DNA of 64,000 nucleotides from Planctomycetota bacterium. GTDB taxonomy: Bacteria > Planctomycetota > Brocadiia > Brocadiales > Brocadiaceae. Numbering within the stretch: position 1 is the first letter of the stretch; every line of letters begins with the position of its first letter. Under the pieces are notes generated by a model. It was not told the origin of the DNA. It saw nothing but the letters and a program-made list of their open reading frames with translations, and did no database searches. The stretch is from positions 1 through 64,000 of the forward strand of contig VGXV01000008.1 in NCBI GenBank assembly GCA_016873165.1. Direction: 5' to 3'. The position numbers were made by a program, and so were the translations under genes. Shown here piece after piece: positions 21,898-30,871 of this stretch.

Positions 21898-24402
21898 CTA
21901 ATTTTTGTATGTTTTTACTACTTCTCTTTTTCTGATTTCTTGCATTAAACGGTCGATATCGTCATTTTGTGGTTCCTTAAACGTTTCCCCAGCTTGGTAA
22001 TGAGATAACATATTAATGCATTCAATAAACATGTCCTCTGTCAATTTGTCCATATCTAATAATTTCACATCAATATTGCTGAGCAAAGATGTTATTTGGT
22101 CAAAGAGTACGCTGGTAGAGACTCCGGAATGAACAAATGTACTTTGATTAAGGTAATCTTTAATTGCACGAATAAATCCCAATATTTGTGTGATTTGGTT
22201 TTGGATAAGAATAATTGCCTTTTCTAAATTTTTCTTTGTTACTACGGAATTTTTTAAATAATCGACGTATTTTACAGTTTCTTTAGATACCAAATTATTT
22301 CCGGTTCGCTTATTTGAAACAATACGGTTTTCAATGTCGTTCACTTCCTCAATTAACTGATCAAATTTTTTTTCTATTACCTCAAAATTTGATGTATTGT
22401 TCCAGTAAGTATTTGCTTTTAATTTTTTATTGAACTTTATTATTTCTTCAAGAAAACAATGCAGTTCTTTACTACTGTATGAAAAAAAGGCGTCTTCTGT
22501 TTTAAAAGTTTCTATTTGCAATAATCCTTTTTCTCTATCAAGTATTTTTTTAATATCTGTTTTTATATTGATTATATTTTTAAAGATGGGGTTTTGATTC
22601 ATTTTTTGCGTAAAGGTATGTATTGTATCAACCTTTTCGAGATGAGGTTTATTTTTATTTATTAAAAAATTCTCCAAGGCGTTAACTGTACCTATAATTT
22701 TGATGTAATTGTCTTCCTTTAAAGGTTTATTATAAATGAGTTTCTGTAAATTAGCCAATGTTTCGCGGATAGTTTCTTTCTCTTCTTCGCTGTCAAATGT
22801 AACCAAGTTATTGAATTCGTTAAAGAGGGTGGTGAATTTGCTGGTTTTAACAAAGATATTTTTAAATAAATCTTGCGTATCTTTTCCTGATTCATCTTCT
22901 TTCATTATTTCGTTTAGTTGATCTAAAATATCAGATAAATGAGTAAGTAATGGCACGCACTTTCTTGCTTCCAGATAGGCATCCTTTCCGGAAGCAGTTT
23001 TTAATTGGGAAAGTTCCAGAAGGTTCCTTTTCAGTTTGTCTATGAGTTTGTGTGCATCGTCCTGTTCGGTGGTTAAATCTTCATTTTTAACGTGTATAGA
23101 ATTATCCGGTGCATGACCAAAAACAGAAGTTGCAAATTTTTTAACGGTGGCAAACAATCCTTTTGAGGGTATATTGTGAGTGCGAGTTTCCAGCTCCGTG
23201 TTTTCTTCTGTGATATGGCTTTTGTCTTGTATAGACATAAAATCAATGTATGCCAGAACTTTGCTAAAAGAATTAAGAATCTCCTGATAAGTATCTTTTA
23301 AAGTAGGATGGCGGGATATAATATTGAGTTTTTTTAATTCATTGTAGTTTGCATACAAGTTATTCTCTTCAGTTTTAAAGTCCGATTTGTGCTTAAATAG
23401 TTTTTTATGCAATTTCATCAGAAACTTTTCAATGCAGCTGGTATATGTCAAAAAAAGATTATATTCTTCCATGAGTTTAAAATGCTCGTTAAGCTTGTTT
23501 ATTGCTGAATAAATGTAACCAGCATACGCCGGGAGTGATTTCCAATCTTCATTTTCAATAATATGTTCAAGTCTCATTAAATCGATAAATAAGCTTTTGT
23601 TAAACAATAAAGGATTATCTTCAGTTGCAATATATTGAAAAATGTCCGCAAAAAAACCAAGGTTGTCGATTTTTTCCTCGACAGATTTAATATCCTTTTC
23701 CTGTGCACGAAATATTCTGAGTTTTAAGTAATGTTCTTCCAGATCTAACAGGAGAATAAGAGTTATAAAATGTAAATTTAAATAAATTTCCTTTAATGCA
23801 GTACTGGTAAAGACTTTATTTTTTGTTTCAATTTTATTAAAACGAAGTTCTCGTCCGAGTTTTTCCGTTGTTAGGGGCAGACTATTAAGAATGAGGTAAT
23901 CATCCAATCTTCCTGTATATTTTTCAACAGATTCAACATAAGATGAATAATTACAGCAAACTGAATCAGGAATGAAGTCTCCCAGTTGATTTTGTTCGTT
24001 TTCATCAATGATAAGCATGTTGCTGATGCCTTTTTCAGCTTTTTTCTTATAATGCAAAACCGCATGACGTTTCATCAAAAAATGTATCAGTTCTTCCACT
24101 TCCGTCTGTGTTGCCAGGATATCGACTTCTACGGAATCTTGTCCTTCCTGGCTGATAATATTATTAATTTTTCCTTTGTTAAATAAACGTTTTGTAATTA
24201 TTTTGACAGTTTTTTCAAAAGAACAACCGATTACCTGTCCGTGAAATTTAACGGTAAAGTTTTTTAACAGTTCTCCTTGCACAATATTTTGAGTTTTTTC
24301 TTTAATTTCATCTATTTGTGCACGTATTATTTCAGAAGTGTGGTAATTTTTCCTTAATAGATTATAAAAATAGTTGTCTGTGACAGATGTGTTTGTATTC
24401 AT
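21898..24402 (-). CDS. Large helical orphan protein, 834 aa
   Basis: I do not recognise it. Almost entirely predicted alpha-helical with long amphipathic, coiled-coil-prone stretches (ILNSFSKVLAYIDFM, LIDKLKRNLLELSQLK, NLEKAIILIQNQITQILGF), no signal peptide, no membrane segments, few cysteines. The first ~120 residues look alpha/beta (FTVKFHGQVIGCSFEKTVKI), possibly a separate domain. Codon use is AT-rich like the chromosome. Nothing catalytic is visible; a structural or scaffold role is only a guess. It is followed by the 179-aa orphan. Confidence 0.8.
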   Translation of the reverse strand: MNTNTSVTDNYFYNLLRKNYHTSEIIRAQIDEIKEKTQNIVQGELLKNFTVKFHGQVIGCSFEKTVKIITKRLFNKGKINNIISQEGQDSVEVDILATQTEVEELIHFLMKRHAVLHYKKKAEKGISNMLIIDENEQNQLGDFIPDSVCCNYSSYVESVEKYTGRLDDYLILNSLPLTTEKLGRELRFNKIETKNKVFTSTALKEIYLNLHFITLILLLDLEEHYLKLRIFRAQEKDIKSVEEKIDNLGFFADIFQYIATEDNPLLFNKSLFIDLMRLEHIIENEDWKSLPAYAGYIYSAINKLNEHFKLMEEYNLFLTYTSCIEKFLMKLHKKLFKHKSDFKTEENNLYANYNELKKLNIISRHPTLKDTYQEILNSFSKVLAYIDFMSIQDKSHITEENTELETRTHNIPSKGLFATVKKFATSVFGHAPDNSIHVKNEDLTTEQDDAHKLIDKLKRNLLELSQLKTASGKDAYLEARKCVPLLTHLSDILDQLNEIMKEDESGKDTQDLFKNIFVKTSKFTTLFNEFNNLVTFDSEEEKETIRETLANLQKLIYNKPLKEDNYIKIIGTVNALENFLINKNKPHLEKVDTIHTFTQKMNQNPIFKNIINIKTDIKKILDREKGLLQIETFKTEDAFFSYSSKELHCFLEEIIKFNKKLKANTYWNNTSNFEVIEKKFDQLIEEVNDIENRIVSNKRTGNNLVSKETVKYVDYLKNSVVTKKNLEKAIILIQNQITQILGFIRAIKDYLNQSTFVHSGVSTSVLFDQITSLLSNIDVKLLDMDKLTEDMFIECINMLSHYQAGETFKEPQNDDIDRLMQEIRKREVVKTYKN

Positions 24403-24470
24403 GAGGAGAAGTTTGATAGATATTTATAAAAATATGAATTGCGAAAATATACTGCATCATTTTAAATAAA

Positions 24471-24505
24471 AAGGGCATATGAACAACAAGCGCTCATATG
24501 CCCTT
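24471..24505 (-). terminator. Rho-independent terminator of the cytochrome c gene
   Basis: 12-base perfect stem AAGGGCATATGA/TCATATGCCCTT with an 11-base loop; on the minus strand it is followed by TTTTTATTT. It lies 45 bases after the 24550 cytochrome stop. Confidence 0.85.
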
Positions 24506-24549
24506 TGGTTTTCGTGTCTCAAAGGTTAATAATATCAACCCGATTGAAT

Positions 24550-24936
24550 TTACTTTGCAGCAAAATTTCTAACAATGCCAACCATTTTCTCAATCATTTC
24601 AGGAGACATCTTACCCTGATAGGATGGGCATTTCCCTTTTCCCTGATTGATATGGTCTATCAATTGTTTATCTGTTTTTGAAGCTTGAAATTCTGCATTT
24701 GTGAAATCAGGAACACCAAAACCATTCCCTTCGGTAGTTCCTTTTCCGCCATTTCCATGGCAATAATAACAGCTTTCTTGCACTGCAAACCCAAGACCGG
24801 CGTATATTGTATAAGGACTCTTTGTTGTATCTCCCGCGGTATGTTCAGTCAAAGCCCAAGTTGTGCCTGTCAAAGACAAACCCAAACCCAAACCTGCAAC
24901 AAGTGGTAACACATATTTTAAACGGAACAACTTCAT
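24550..24936 (-). CDS. Exported class I cytochrome c, 128 aa
   Basis: A signal peptide (LPLVAGLGLGLSLTGTTWAL) precedes a mature domain with CYYCH heme attachment at residues 56-60 (AVQESCYYCHGNGGKG) and a probable axial methionine in YQGKMSPEM near residue 109. This is a small monoheme class I fold. Strong GTGAGGAGGGA Shine-Dalgarno, also used by its neighbour at 24983. In anammox bacteria such proteins shuttle electrons in the anammoxosome; that location is inferred, not seen. Confidence 0.88.
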   Translation of the reverse strand: MKLFRLKYVLPLVAGLGLGLSLTGTTWALTEHTAGDTTKSPYTIYAGLGFAVQESCYYCHGNGGKGTTEGNGFGVPDFTNAEFQASKTDKQLIDHINQGKGKCPSYQGKMSPEMIEKMVGIVRNFAAK

Positions 24937-24982
24937 AATAATCCCTCCTCACTATCTGGAAATTAACATAGGCATTTTTATA

Positions 24983-25390
24983 TTACGGAACGAGTCTTTG
25001 CTCTGACTTGTAAATCTTGTGGCAATTCCTGCATGCAATAGTCATTCTCCTGAATTGCACCTGAATTTCTTCCAAATCGTTCTCTTTTGCTGCTGAATCA
25101 ATATTCGCAGCGTGATAAGTAACCTCGTCATTCAAAACTTTATAGTTTTTATCTACAAGAATATTGTCATGAGAATCTTTTGCACCAGCCAGAATTACCT
25201 GCGCATCTTTTGATACCTGTGAACACTGGTCTGAGTTAAGATCCATTAAACCGGTGATTGCCCTCATTGATTGAAATGGGTCCCACATACCCTTACATAT
25301 CTCCTGTTGTGTCGCACTGTATCCAACCGATGCTACCCCAGAAACAACCATTGCGCAAATCCCAGCTAAAATGCCTTTTTTTAGCTTCAT
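24983..25390 (-). CDS. Exported cytochrome c, class II-like, 135 aa
   Basis: Signal peptide (GILAGICAMVVSGVASVGYSA) and a four-helix-type protein with heme motif CRNCH at residues 120-124, near the C-terminus (TIACRNCHKIYK). A C-terminal CxxCH is the mark of the cytochrome c-prime/c556 class II fold, which binds NO or acts as a carrier. AGGAGGGAAAGGAAAA precedes the ATG. Same operon direction as the 24550 gene; 46 bases separate them. Confidence 0.85.
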   Translation of the reverse strand: MKLKKGILAGICAMVVSGVASVGYSATQQEICKGMWDPFQSMRAITGLMDLNSDQCSQVSKDAQVILAGAKDSHDNILVDKNYKVLNDEVTYHAANIDSAAKENDLEEIQVQFRRMTIACRNCHKIYKSEQRLVP

Positions 25391-25988
25391 TTTTCCTTTC
25401 CCTCCTCACTTAACTTATTTATATTATATTAATCAAAAGTTTACATACTTAGCGCTTGCATTTCAGAATCTCTGAAATAAATAGTTATGCTGTTAATTTA
25501 AATACTTCTTTCACCCCCCTTCGCGCAAAAATATTTGATGCAGCATGTGTTTACAAAATCCTCAAAGCTTTTCCACTCAGTCATATAAAAAACCAAAATG
25601 GTAAATGATTTTCTAAGTGACATTTTTCCAACTGCTTTAAGTTTCCAAAATCACCACCATGGAAGAATGAAAACATTTTTTGTTTTAATCGTAAAGGCAT
25701 TTGTTATGCGATTGTTTTGTATATTATTGCCTTACAACTTCCATATATCCCATCAAATAGCAGCATAATAACTTATATTTTGGAACAGAATGGCTTTTTC
25801 TGAGTTGGCCAATATATCATTGAAAAGAAAGTGAGTCAAGCAAAAATTCGAATATCAAAAACAGCGTGAAATCTGAGTGGATAAATAATCTTGATACTTA
25901 AAAGAAAAATATCAACAGGCAAAAGTAAATACTTCTCCCTAATTTTTCAGCTTGATATTCAGATTGACTTAATTAAATCCATTCGCTA
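25391..25988. other. Intergenic 598 bases, no gene supported
   Basis: AT-rich sequence between two cytochrome genes. I see no RNA gene, array or strong hairpin. Promoter elements for the 24983 cytochrome are expected here but none stands out. Confidence 0.5.
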
Positions 25989-26489
25989 TTATTTTACCCC
26001 CCAATCGGTGTGGCCAGGATACAAATTGGGGTATATATGGATACCTAAATGTTTATGGCATAATGCACATGTTTGCCTTAAACGCCGAACCTGCCATTGA
26101 GCATCTTCCAATGCGCCAATCTGATCCCTGCGTGTGTATACTTCGTGCATTTTCTCCGCTTCTTCCAGCATTGACTTGTTAAGTTTTTGATATTTTTCAT
26201 CATCAGGACGTGCGAATTTCTTTACGGCAATTTTACAAAGTTCTATAAGTTTTGCACTCGAGTCTCCTATAATTTTCCATTCTTCATCTTTGTAGTTGTA
26301 ATAACCTGAGATTTCTTCCGTAGCCTTATAGTTCTTATCTATTTCTTCCATGAGCTTGGCTAATTCACTTTTTTCCTTTTTTTCACCTTCACCTTGATTT
26401 GCTTCTTCAGAAAATAACTGAGAAGTGTTTCCTGCTATGCCGATGATAGCAATCAAAAATATACTTATTAACAGAATCTTACTTCGCAA
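25989..26489 (-). CDS. Exported cytochrome c, class II-like, 166 aa
   Basis: Signal peptide (KILLISIFLIAIIGIAG) and heme motif CALCHKHLGIHIYP at residues 141-145, again near the C-terminus. The helical body carries KSELAKLMEEIDKNYKAT and KKFARPDDEKYQKLNKSML. It is a third exported monoheme cytochrome within 2 kb, related in plan to the 24983 protein but clearly diverged. Likely periplasmic or anammoxosomal electron carrier or NO-binding protein. Its heme-proximal tail HTDWGVK is unusual. Confidence 0.82.
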   Translation of the reverse strand: MRSKILLISIFLIAIIGIAGNTSQLFSEEANQGEGEKKEKSELAKLMEEIDKNYKATEEISGYYNYKDEEWKIIGDSSAKLIELCKIAVKKFARPDDEKYQKLNKSMLEEAEKMHEVYTRRDQIGALEDAQWQVRRLRQTCALCHKHLGIHIYPNLYPGHTDWGVK

Positions 26490-26772
26490 TGCTTTTCCCC
26501 TTCCATCTCAAAAAACCTATAGTTACGACAGAAATTTAATTTAAGAATTAATTAACAATTAAACGTGACACCAAAAATGAAACCATAGTTTTTAGGTGTA
26601 ATTTAATTGATAGATAATTGATGATAAAAATGTATTGTCAAAGACGGGGTTTAAAAATAGAAAAAAGCATTATAATTCAAAAATATAGCATGTCAAATAT
26701 TTTCATCGTAGCAAAAAGCTATTTATTTGTATAAACTACTCTTAGAATAAAAACATACTGGATTTTTATCGC

Positions 26773-26800
26773 TTGAACGCAAAGAATATGGAATTATAAT
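26773..26800 (+). promoter_or_regulatory. Predicted promoter of the proS operon
   Basis: TTGAAC (26773-26778), 16-base spacer, perfect TATAAT (26795-26800), 64 bases upstream of the proS ATG. The wider gap 26490-26772 shows no gene. Confidence 0.55.
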
Positions 26801-26864
26801 GATTTCTCGTGATTGTTTATTACTAAAAATATAACCTAAAATTTATCAAGGAATAACAAAGAAT

Positions 26865-28580
26865 ATGAAATGGTCTCAAACATTAATTCCTACGTTAAAG
26901 GAAAGCCCATCCGAGGCGGAAATCGACAGTCATAAGCTGATGATTCGCGCCGGTCTTATAAGAAGAATAACAGCGGGGGCATATGCGTATCTGCCGTTAG
27001 GAACATTGGTTTTAAATAAGGTTATTACCATCGTAAGAGAGGAGATGAATCGCGCGGGAGCCATAGAAGTTTTTCTCCCTGCATTACAACATTTAGATCT
27101 TTTAAAGGAGAGTGGCCGGTTAAAAGTTTTTGGCGCCGATCTTATAACTTTTCAGGACCGACATGGCAAGGAGACCGTATTGAGTCCTACCCACGAGGAA
27201 GTTATTACATATATTGTTAAAAATGAAATTAATTCTTATAAACAACTTCCTATTACGCTGTATCAAATTCAAACGAAATTCAGGGATGAAATGAGACCCC
27301 GTTTTGGTGTTTTACGGAGCAAAGAATTTATTATGAAGGATGCATATAGTTTTGACATTGATGAAAAGGGGCTCAACAACAGCTATCAGTTGATGTACGA
27401 TGCATATTGCCGTATTTTTGACCGATGCGGGCTTGATTACATTATTGCAGAGGCTGATTCTGGGGCGATGGGGGGAGATGCTTCCCATGAATTTATGGTT
27501 CCGAGTCCGGTAGGGGAAGATATATTGATCTTATGTCAGAATTGCGGGTACAGCGCAAACCGTGAAAGGGCTGAGTCTGCACCTTTTTCTCCGCAAGAAA
27601 ATCCTTCCAAGGAAAAAGTAAAGGAGATATTTACTCCTGGGAAGCATACTATTGCGGAAGTTAGTGATTTTTTGAAGGTTAATCCTATGCAAATGGTGAA
27701 AACATTAATCTATTCTTCTCATGACCAGCTTTTTGCAGTTCTCCTGCGAGGCGACCATGAAGTGAACGAAACTAGGCTGGCAGGTGTTCTTGGTTTGGAT
27801 TCTGTTGAATTGGCAAACCTCGAGACTATTGAGCGTGTTACCGGTGCAAAAACAGGTTTTGCTGGTCCTGTTGGATTAAAAATGAAGATTGTAGCAGATC
27901 ATGCAGTGGCAGCTAAGTCTAACTTCGTTACGGGTGCAAATAAGACAGATTATCATTTATTAAATGTAAATCCGGAAAGGGATTTTAAAATCGATCAGGT
28001 TGCAAATATTCGTTATGTAACCAAAGGGGATAACTGCCCGCGCTGTAACCATGTCCTCGAAATATCGCAGGGAATTGAAATAGGACATGTTTTTAAACTG
28101 GGGACAAAATACAGTATTGCTTTAAAGGCGCACTATTTGGATGCGGATGGAAAAGAAAAGCCTAAAATTATGGGGTGTTATGGCATAGGAGTGAACCGGA
28201 TTATTGCGGCGATTATAGAAAAATCCCATGATGATAATGGCATTATATGGCCAATGTCTCTGGCGCCGTATCATATTATTATTATTCCTGTAAATGTAAA
28301 AGATTCAATATGTATGGATGCGGCAAAAGATATTTATGATGACATAAGGGCGATGAATGGCATTGATGTATTATTTGATGACAGGGATTTGCGGCCGGGG
28401 GTAAAATTTAAAGATGCCGATTTGATCGGTATTCCAATAAAAATAATCATTGGGAAAAAATATACGGAAACAAAAGAGGTGGAGATAAAATTAAGAAAAA
28501 GCGGCGAGGTTTCTTTCGTTCGCATGGAAAATGTCAGACAGGAGTTGGAACGTATCCTGAAAAATCAGACAAAGATATAA
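26865..28580 (+). CDS. proS: Prolyl-tRNA synthetase, bacterial type
   Basis: 571 aa with the INS editing insertion (about 230-390) between class II motifs 2 and 3. TLKESPSEAEIDSHKLMIRA and AGAYAYLPLG give motif 1; FRDEMRPRFGVLRSKEFIMK is motif 2; MGCYGIGVNRI is motif 3; an anticodon-binding domain follows (DDRDLRPGVKFKDADLIG). Charges tRNA-Pro. First gene of a three-gene operon with DUF4416 and ndk. Confidence 0.96.
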   Translation: MKWSQTLIPTLKESPSEAEIDSHKLMIRAGLIRRITAGAYAYLPLGTLVLNKVITIVREEMNRAGAIEVFLPALQHLDLLKESGRLKVFGADLITFQDRHGKETVLSPTHEEVITYIVKNEINSYKQLPITLYQIQTKFRDEMRPRFGVLRSKEFIMKDAYSFDIDEKGLNNSYQLMYDAYCRIFDRCGLDYIIAEADSGAMGGDASHEFMVPSPVGEDILILCQNCGYSANRERAESAPFSPQENPSKEKVKEIFTPGKHTIAEVSDFLKVNPMQMVKTLIYSSHDQLFAVLLRGDHEVNETRLAGVLGLDSVELANLETIERVTGAKTGFAGPVGLKMKIVADHAVAAKSNFVTGANKTDYHLLNVNPERDFKIDQVANIRYVTKGDNCPRCNHVLEISQGIEIGHVFKLGTKYSIALKAHYLDADGKEKPKIMGCYGIGVNRIIAAIIEKSHDDNGIIWPMSLAPYHIIIIPVNVKDSICMDAAKDIYDDIRAMNGIDVLFDDRDLRPGVKFKDADLIGIPIKIIIGKKYTETKEVEIKLRKSGEVSFVRMENVRQELERILKNQTKI

Positions 28581-28600
28581 GGAGTACGAATTACTATAAG

Positions 28601-29146
28601 GTGGGTGAAATAGGAAGACCGAAACCGGTAAACTTGATTATTGGAGTACTATCCGGTGTATATGAACTTTTTGCTCAGGTAAGCAAAACACTGGAAGGAT
28701 ACTTTGGGGAGTGTGACCTTCGCAGTGAGATACAACCTTTTCACTTCACCAAATATTATAATGAAGAAATGGGCGAAAGCATATTGAGGCAATTTCTTAG
28801 CTTTGAAAAACTCATCATGCCCGATGAAATCGCTGGCATAAAAATACGCACTAACGAGCTTGAGGATACAATTGCTTCGCAAAAAAAATATGCCGTAGCC
28901 CGTCCGGTAAATCTTGACCCGGGATATATTAATGAAAGCAGGCTTATTCTCGCTTCTACCAAGGATTTTTCTCATCGCATTTATTTACGGGACGGCATTT
29001 ATGCTGAAGTTACGCTAAATTACCGGAGAGGCAGGTACGAAACCTTTCCGTGGACGTTTCCCGATTACAAATCATCTGAATATCACAACTTTTTTCTTTT
29101 AGTCCGAGAGCAGTATGTTAAGAAACTTAAGGGAATGAAAGGATAG
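28601..29146 (+). CDS. DUF4416 family protein
   Basis: 181 aa. Signatures of DUF4416: LIIGVLSGVYELFAQVSKTL, FHFTKYYNEEMGESILRQFL and NLDPGYINESRLILASTKDF. Biochemical role unknown. The start codon is GTG at 28601 (GTGGGTGAAATAGG with GGAG upstream). Twenty bases after proS and six before ndk, so co-transcribed. Confidence 0.88.
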   Translation: MGEIGRPKPVNLIIGVLSGVYELFAQVSKTLEGYFGECDLRSEIQPFHFTKYYNEEMGESILRQFLSFEKLIMPDEIAGIKIRTNELEDTIASQKKYAVARPVNLDPGYINESRLILASTKDFSHRIYLRDGIYAEVTLNYRRGRYETFPWTFPDYKSSEYHNFFLLVREQYVKKLKGMKG

Positions 29147-29152
29147 CAGTAT

Positions 29153-29623
29153 ATGGAAAAAACCTTAATTATATTAAAACCGGACGCAATTCAACGCCGT
29201 TTTGTGGGTAAGATTATTTCCCGGTTCGAAGAAAAAGGATTTCAGATCGTTGGGATGAAGATGATGTTGATTTCTGAATCAATGGCGCGAAAGCATTATG
29301 CTTCCCATGAGGGGAAAGCTTTTTTCGAACCGTTAGTAAAATATACCACTTCTTCTCCTGTTGTTGTTATTGCAGTACAGGGGAAAAATGTCATAGAAAT
29401 GGTTCGTAAGATGATGGGGGCTACGTTTGGTTCGAAGGCGGAGCCAGGGACTATTCGGGGAGATTACGCGGTAAGCAACCGTTTTAACTTAATCCACGGT
29501 TCGGATTCTCCTTCATCCGCTGAAAAAGAAATAGATACTTTCTTTACAAGAGAAGAACTCCTCGATTATCAGCAGATTGATTTTTCCTGGGTATATGATG
29601 TTTCTGAGGGTGATGTTGTGTGA
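29153..29623 (+). CDS. ndk: Nucleoside diphosphate kinase
   Basis: MEKTLIILKPDAIQRRFVGK at the N-terminus; the phosphohistidine is His115 in NLIHGSDSP. 156 aa, slightly longer than the usual 135-150 by a C-terminal tail (FSWVYDVSEGDVV). Balances NTP pools. Last gene of the proS operon. Confidence 0.95.
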   Translation: MEKTLIILKPDAIQRRFVGKIISRFEEKGFQIVGMKMMLISESMARKHYASHEGKAFFEPLVKYTTSSPVVVIAVQGKNVIEMVRKMMGATFGSKAEPGTIRGDYAVSNRFNLIHGSDSPSSAEKEIDTFFTREELLDYQQIDFSWVYDVSEGDVV

Positions 29624-29778
29624 TTGTTTTTACAGACTGAAATAAATTAAGCTGTTTTTTCATAAAAAATTTAAATGGATTTCTATGAAAGCCAATAAAT
29701 ATTGTGATATACGGAATGTATTCTGTAGGGGGATAATTATTCTGTTTACTAATATAGTTAGCGGTTTAAAAGAAAGAG

Positions 29779-29985
29779 ATGCAGAGGTATATTTGGAGCA
29801 AATTGAATAAGCAGCAAGTCGGAGCATTTACTGAGTACTTTGTTAAGATGGAATTAACGATGTATGGCTTTCAGGTATATGGCACCGAAGTTGATGACCG
29901 TGGAATTGATTTTGTAGCAAGGTATGAACATGGCCGGTTCATCGAAGTTCAGGTGAAGTCTCTGCGCTCTGCTACTAACCCCTGA
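29779..29985 (+). pseudogene. Truncated PD-(D/E)XK-like nuclease fragment
   Basis: The 68-residue peptide GAFTEYFVKMELTMYGFQVY, DDRGIDFVARYEHGRFIEVQ and VKS carries the E...D-x(n)-E-x-K arrangement of a PD-(D/E)XK nuclease core. The frame ends at TGA exactly where a dispersed repeat (29973-30040) begins; homologues are about twice as long. So a repeat insertion, or a recombination at it, removed the C-terminal half. Whether the fragment is still expressed is unknown. Confidence 0.65.
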
Positions 29986-30040
29986 GTCCCCCTTTTTTAA
30001 GGGGGATTCAGTCGATGATTATTTCGCTGAATAGTTACAA
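29973..30040. repeat. Half copy of a dispersed MITE-like element
   Basis: CCCCTGAGTCCCCCTTTTTT to the ATTTCGCTGAA end matches, in opposite orientation, the left half of the element at 40427-40556. The shared stretch is about 55 bases. Only one terminal TTCAGCGAAAT end is present here; the other end is fused to the truncated nuclease gene. The rest of 30041-30192 holds no gene, only a GACCATG...CATGGTC hairpin near 30130-30167. Confidence 0.8.
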
Positions 30041-30192
30041 ATAACATGAAAATTTCAGAGAGGGAGAGGGATGGGGGGGCAATTCTGCCGTTGACCCTGT
30101 TTGTTGCGCAAGAAACAAGAAAGATGTTGACCATGTGCGGGGAGAAACTTCTCGTGCATGGTCTTTAAAATTGTCTTGATATTGCACATCAA

Positions 30193-30211
30193 TGTAATTA
30201 CAGTAATTACA
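30193..30211. promoter_or_regulatory. Candidate MazE/MazEF operator palindrome
   Basis: A perfect 19-base palindrome, TGTAATTAC-A-GTAATTACA, lies 39 bases upstream of the mazE start. AbrB-fold antitoxins bind such AT-rich inverted repeats to repress their own operon. Prediction only. Confidence 0.5.
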
Positions 30212-30249
30212 TATTAAATGCGCAAAATCAATTGAGAAAGGATATAAAA

Positions 30250-30522
30250 ATGAGAAAACAAATCAATACGAAAGACGTAAAACTGATTTCAATCGGAAAT
30301 TCAAAGGGGATTCGCTTGCCAAAAGAGATTTTGCAAAAATATGGGTTTTCTGAATCGGTAGTGTTGGAAGAAAAGGAAGAGGGCGTTTTACTCCACAAGA
30401 AGGAAGATAATAAATTAACATGGGAAGAAACTTTTAAATCGATGGCAAAAGAAAAAGAAAATTGGGATGACTTTGATGTAACTTTGACGGACGGATTGGA
30501 AGAGGAAAACCTTGAATCCTAA
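30250..30522 (+). CDS. mazE: MazE-like AbrB-fold antitoxin
   Basis: ATG 30250 (GAAAGGATATAAAA upstream) fits better than 30232. LISIGNSKGIRLPKEILQKY followed by GFSESVVLEEKEEGVLLHKK is the swapped-hairpin AbrB/MazE DNA-binding domain; the acidic tail (KEKENWDDFDVTLTDG) is the toxin-binding part. About 90 aa. It overlaps mazF by 11 bases. Likely autoregulates through the palindrome at 30193-30211. Confidence 0.88.
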   Translation: MRKQINTKDVKLISIGNSKGIRLPKEILQKYGFSESVVLEEKEEGVLLHKKEDNKLTWEETFKSMAKEKENWDDFDVTLTDGLEEENLES

Positions 30523-30838
30523 GAGGTACGAAATTTATTATGCCAACCTCAATCCTGGTGTTGGTGGAGAAATAAAAAAGCCCCGGCCTGTTGTTATTGT
30601 TAGTCAGGATGCCATGAATCGAAATCTGGATACTGTTGTTGTTTGCCCTTTAACCAGAAAATTACATTATCAATGGAGAAGTCGTATACAAATTAAATGT
30701 TCAGAACAGGCTGCAGAAATTGCGGTTGATCAGATAAGAACAATCAGTAAAGACCGATTGAAACAAAAGATTGGTAAATTATCATCCGAAGAATCGCTGC
30801 AGCTAAGACAACTTATTACTGAAATGTATGGAACTTAA
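30512..30838 (+). CDS. mazF: MazF-family endoribonuclease toxin
   Basis: YEIYYANLNPGVGGEIKKPR then PVVIVSQDAMN, TVVVCPLTRKL and AVDQIRTISKDRL are the PemK/MazF landmarks. 108 aa, standard. Start is TTG 30512 overlapping the mazE stop. The toxin cleaves single-stranded mRNA at short motifs; the cleavage motif cannot be told from sequence. Confidence 0.93.
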   Translation: MNPKRYEIYYANLNPGVGGEIKKPRPVVIVSQDAMNRNLDTVVVCPLTRKLHYQWRSRIQIKCSEQAAEIAVDQIRTISKDRLKQKIGKLSSEESLQLRQLITEMYGT

Positions 30839-30871
30839 TGTTCCTGTTAAATTCTACGGAGAATCTTAATT

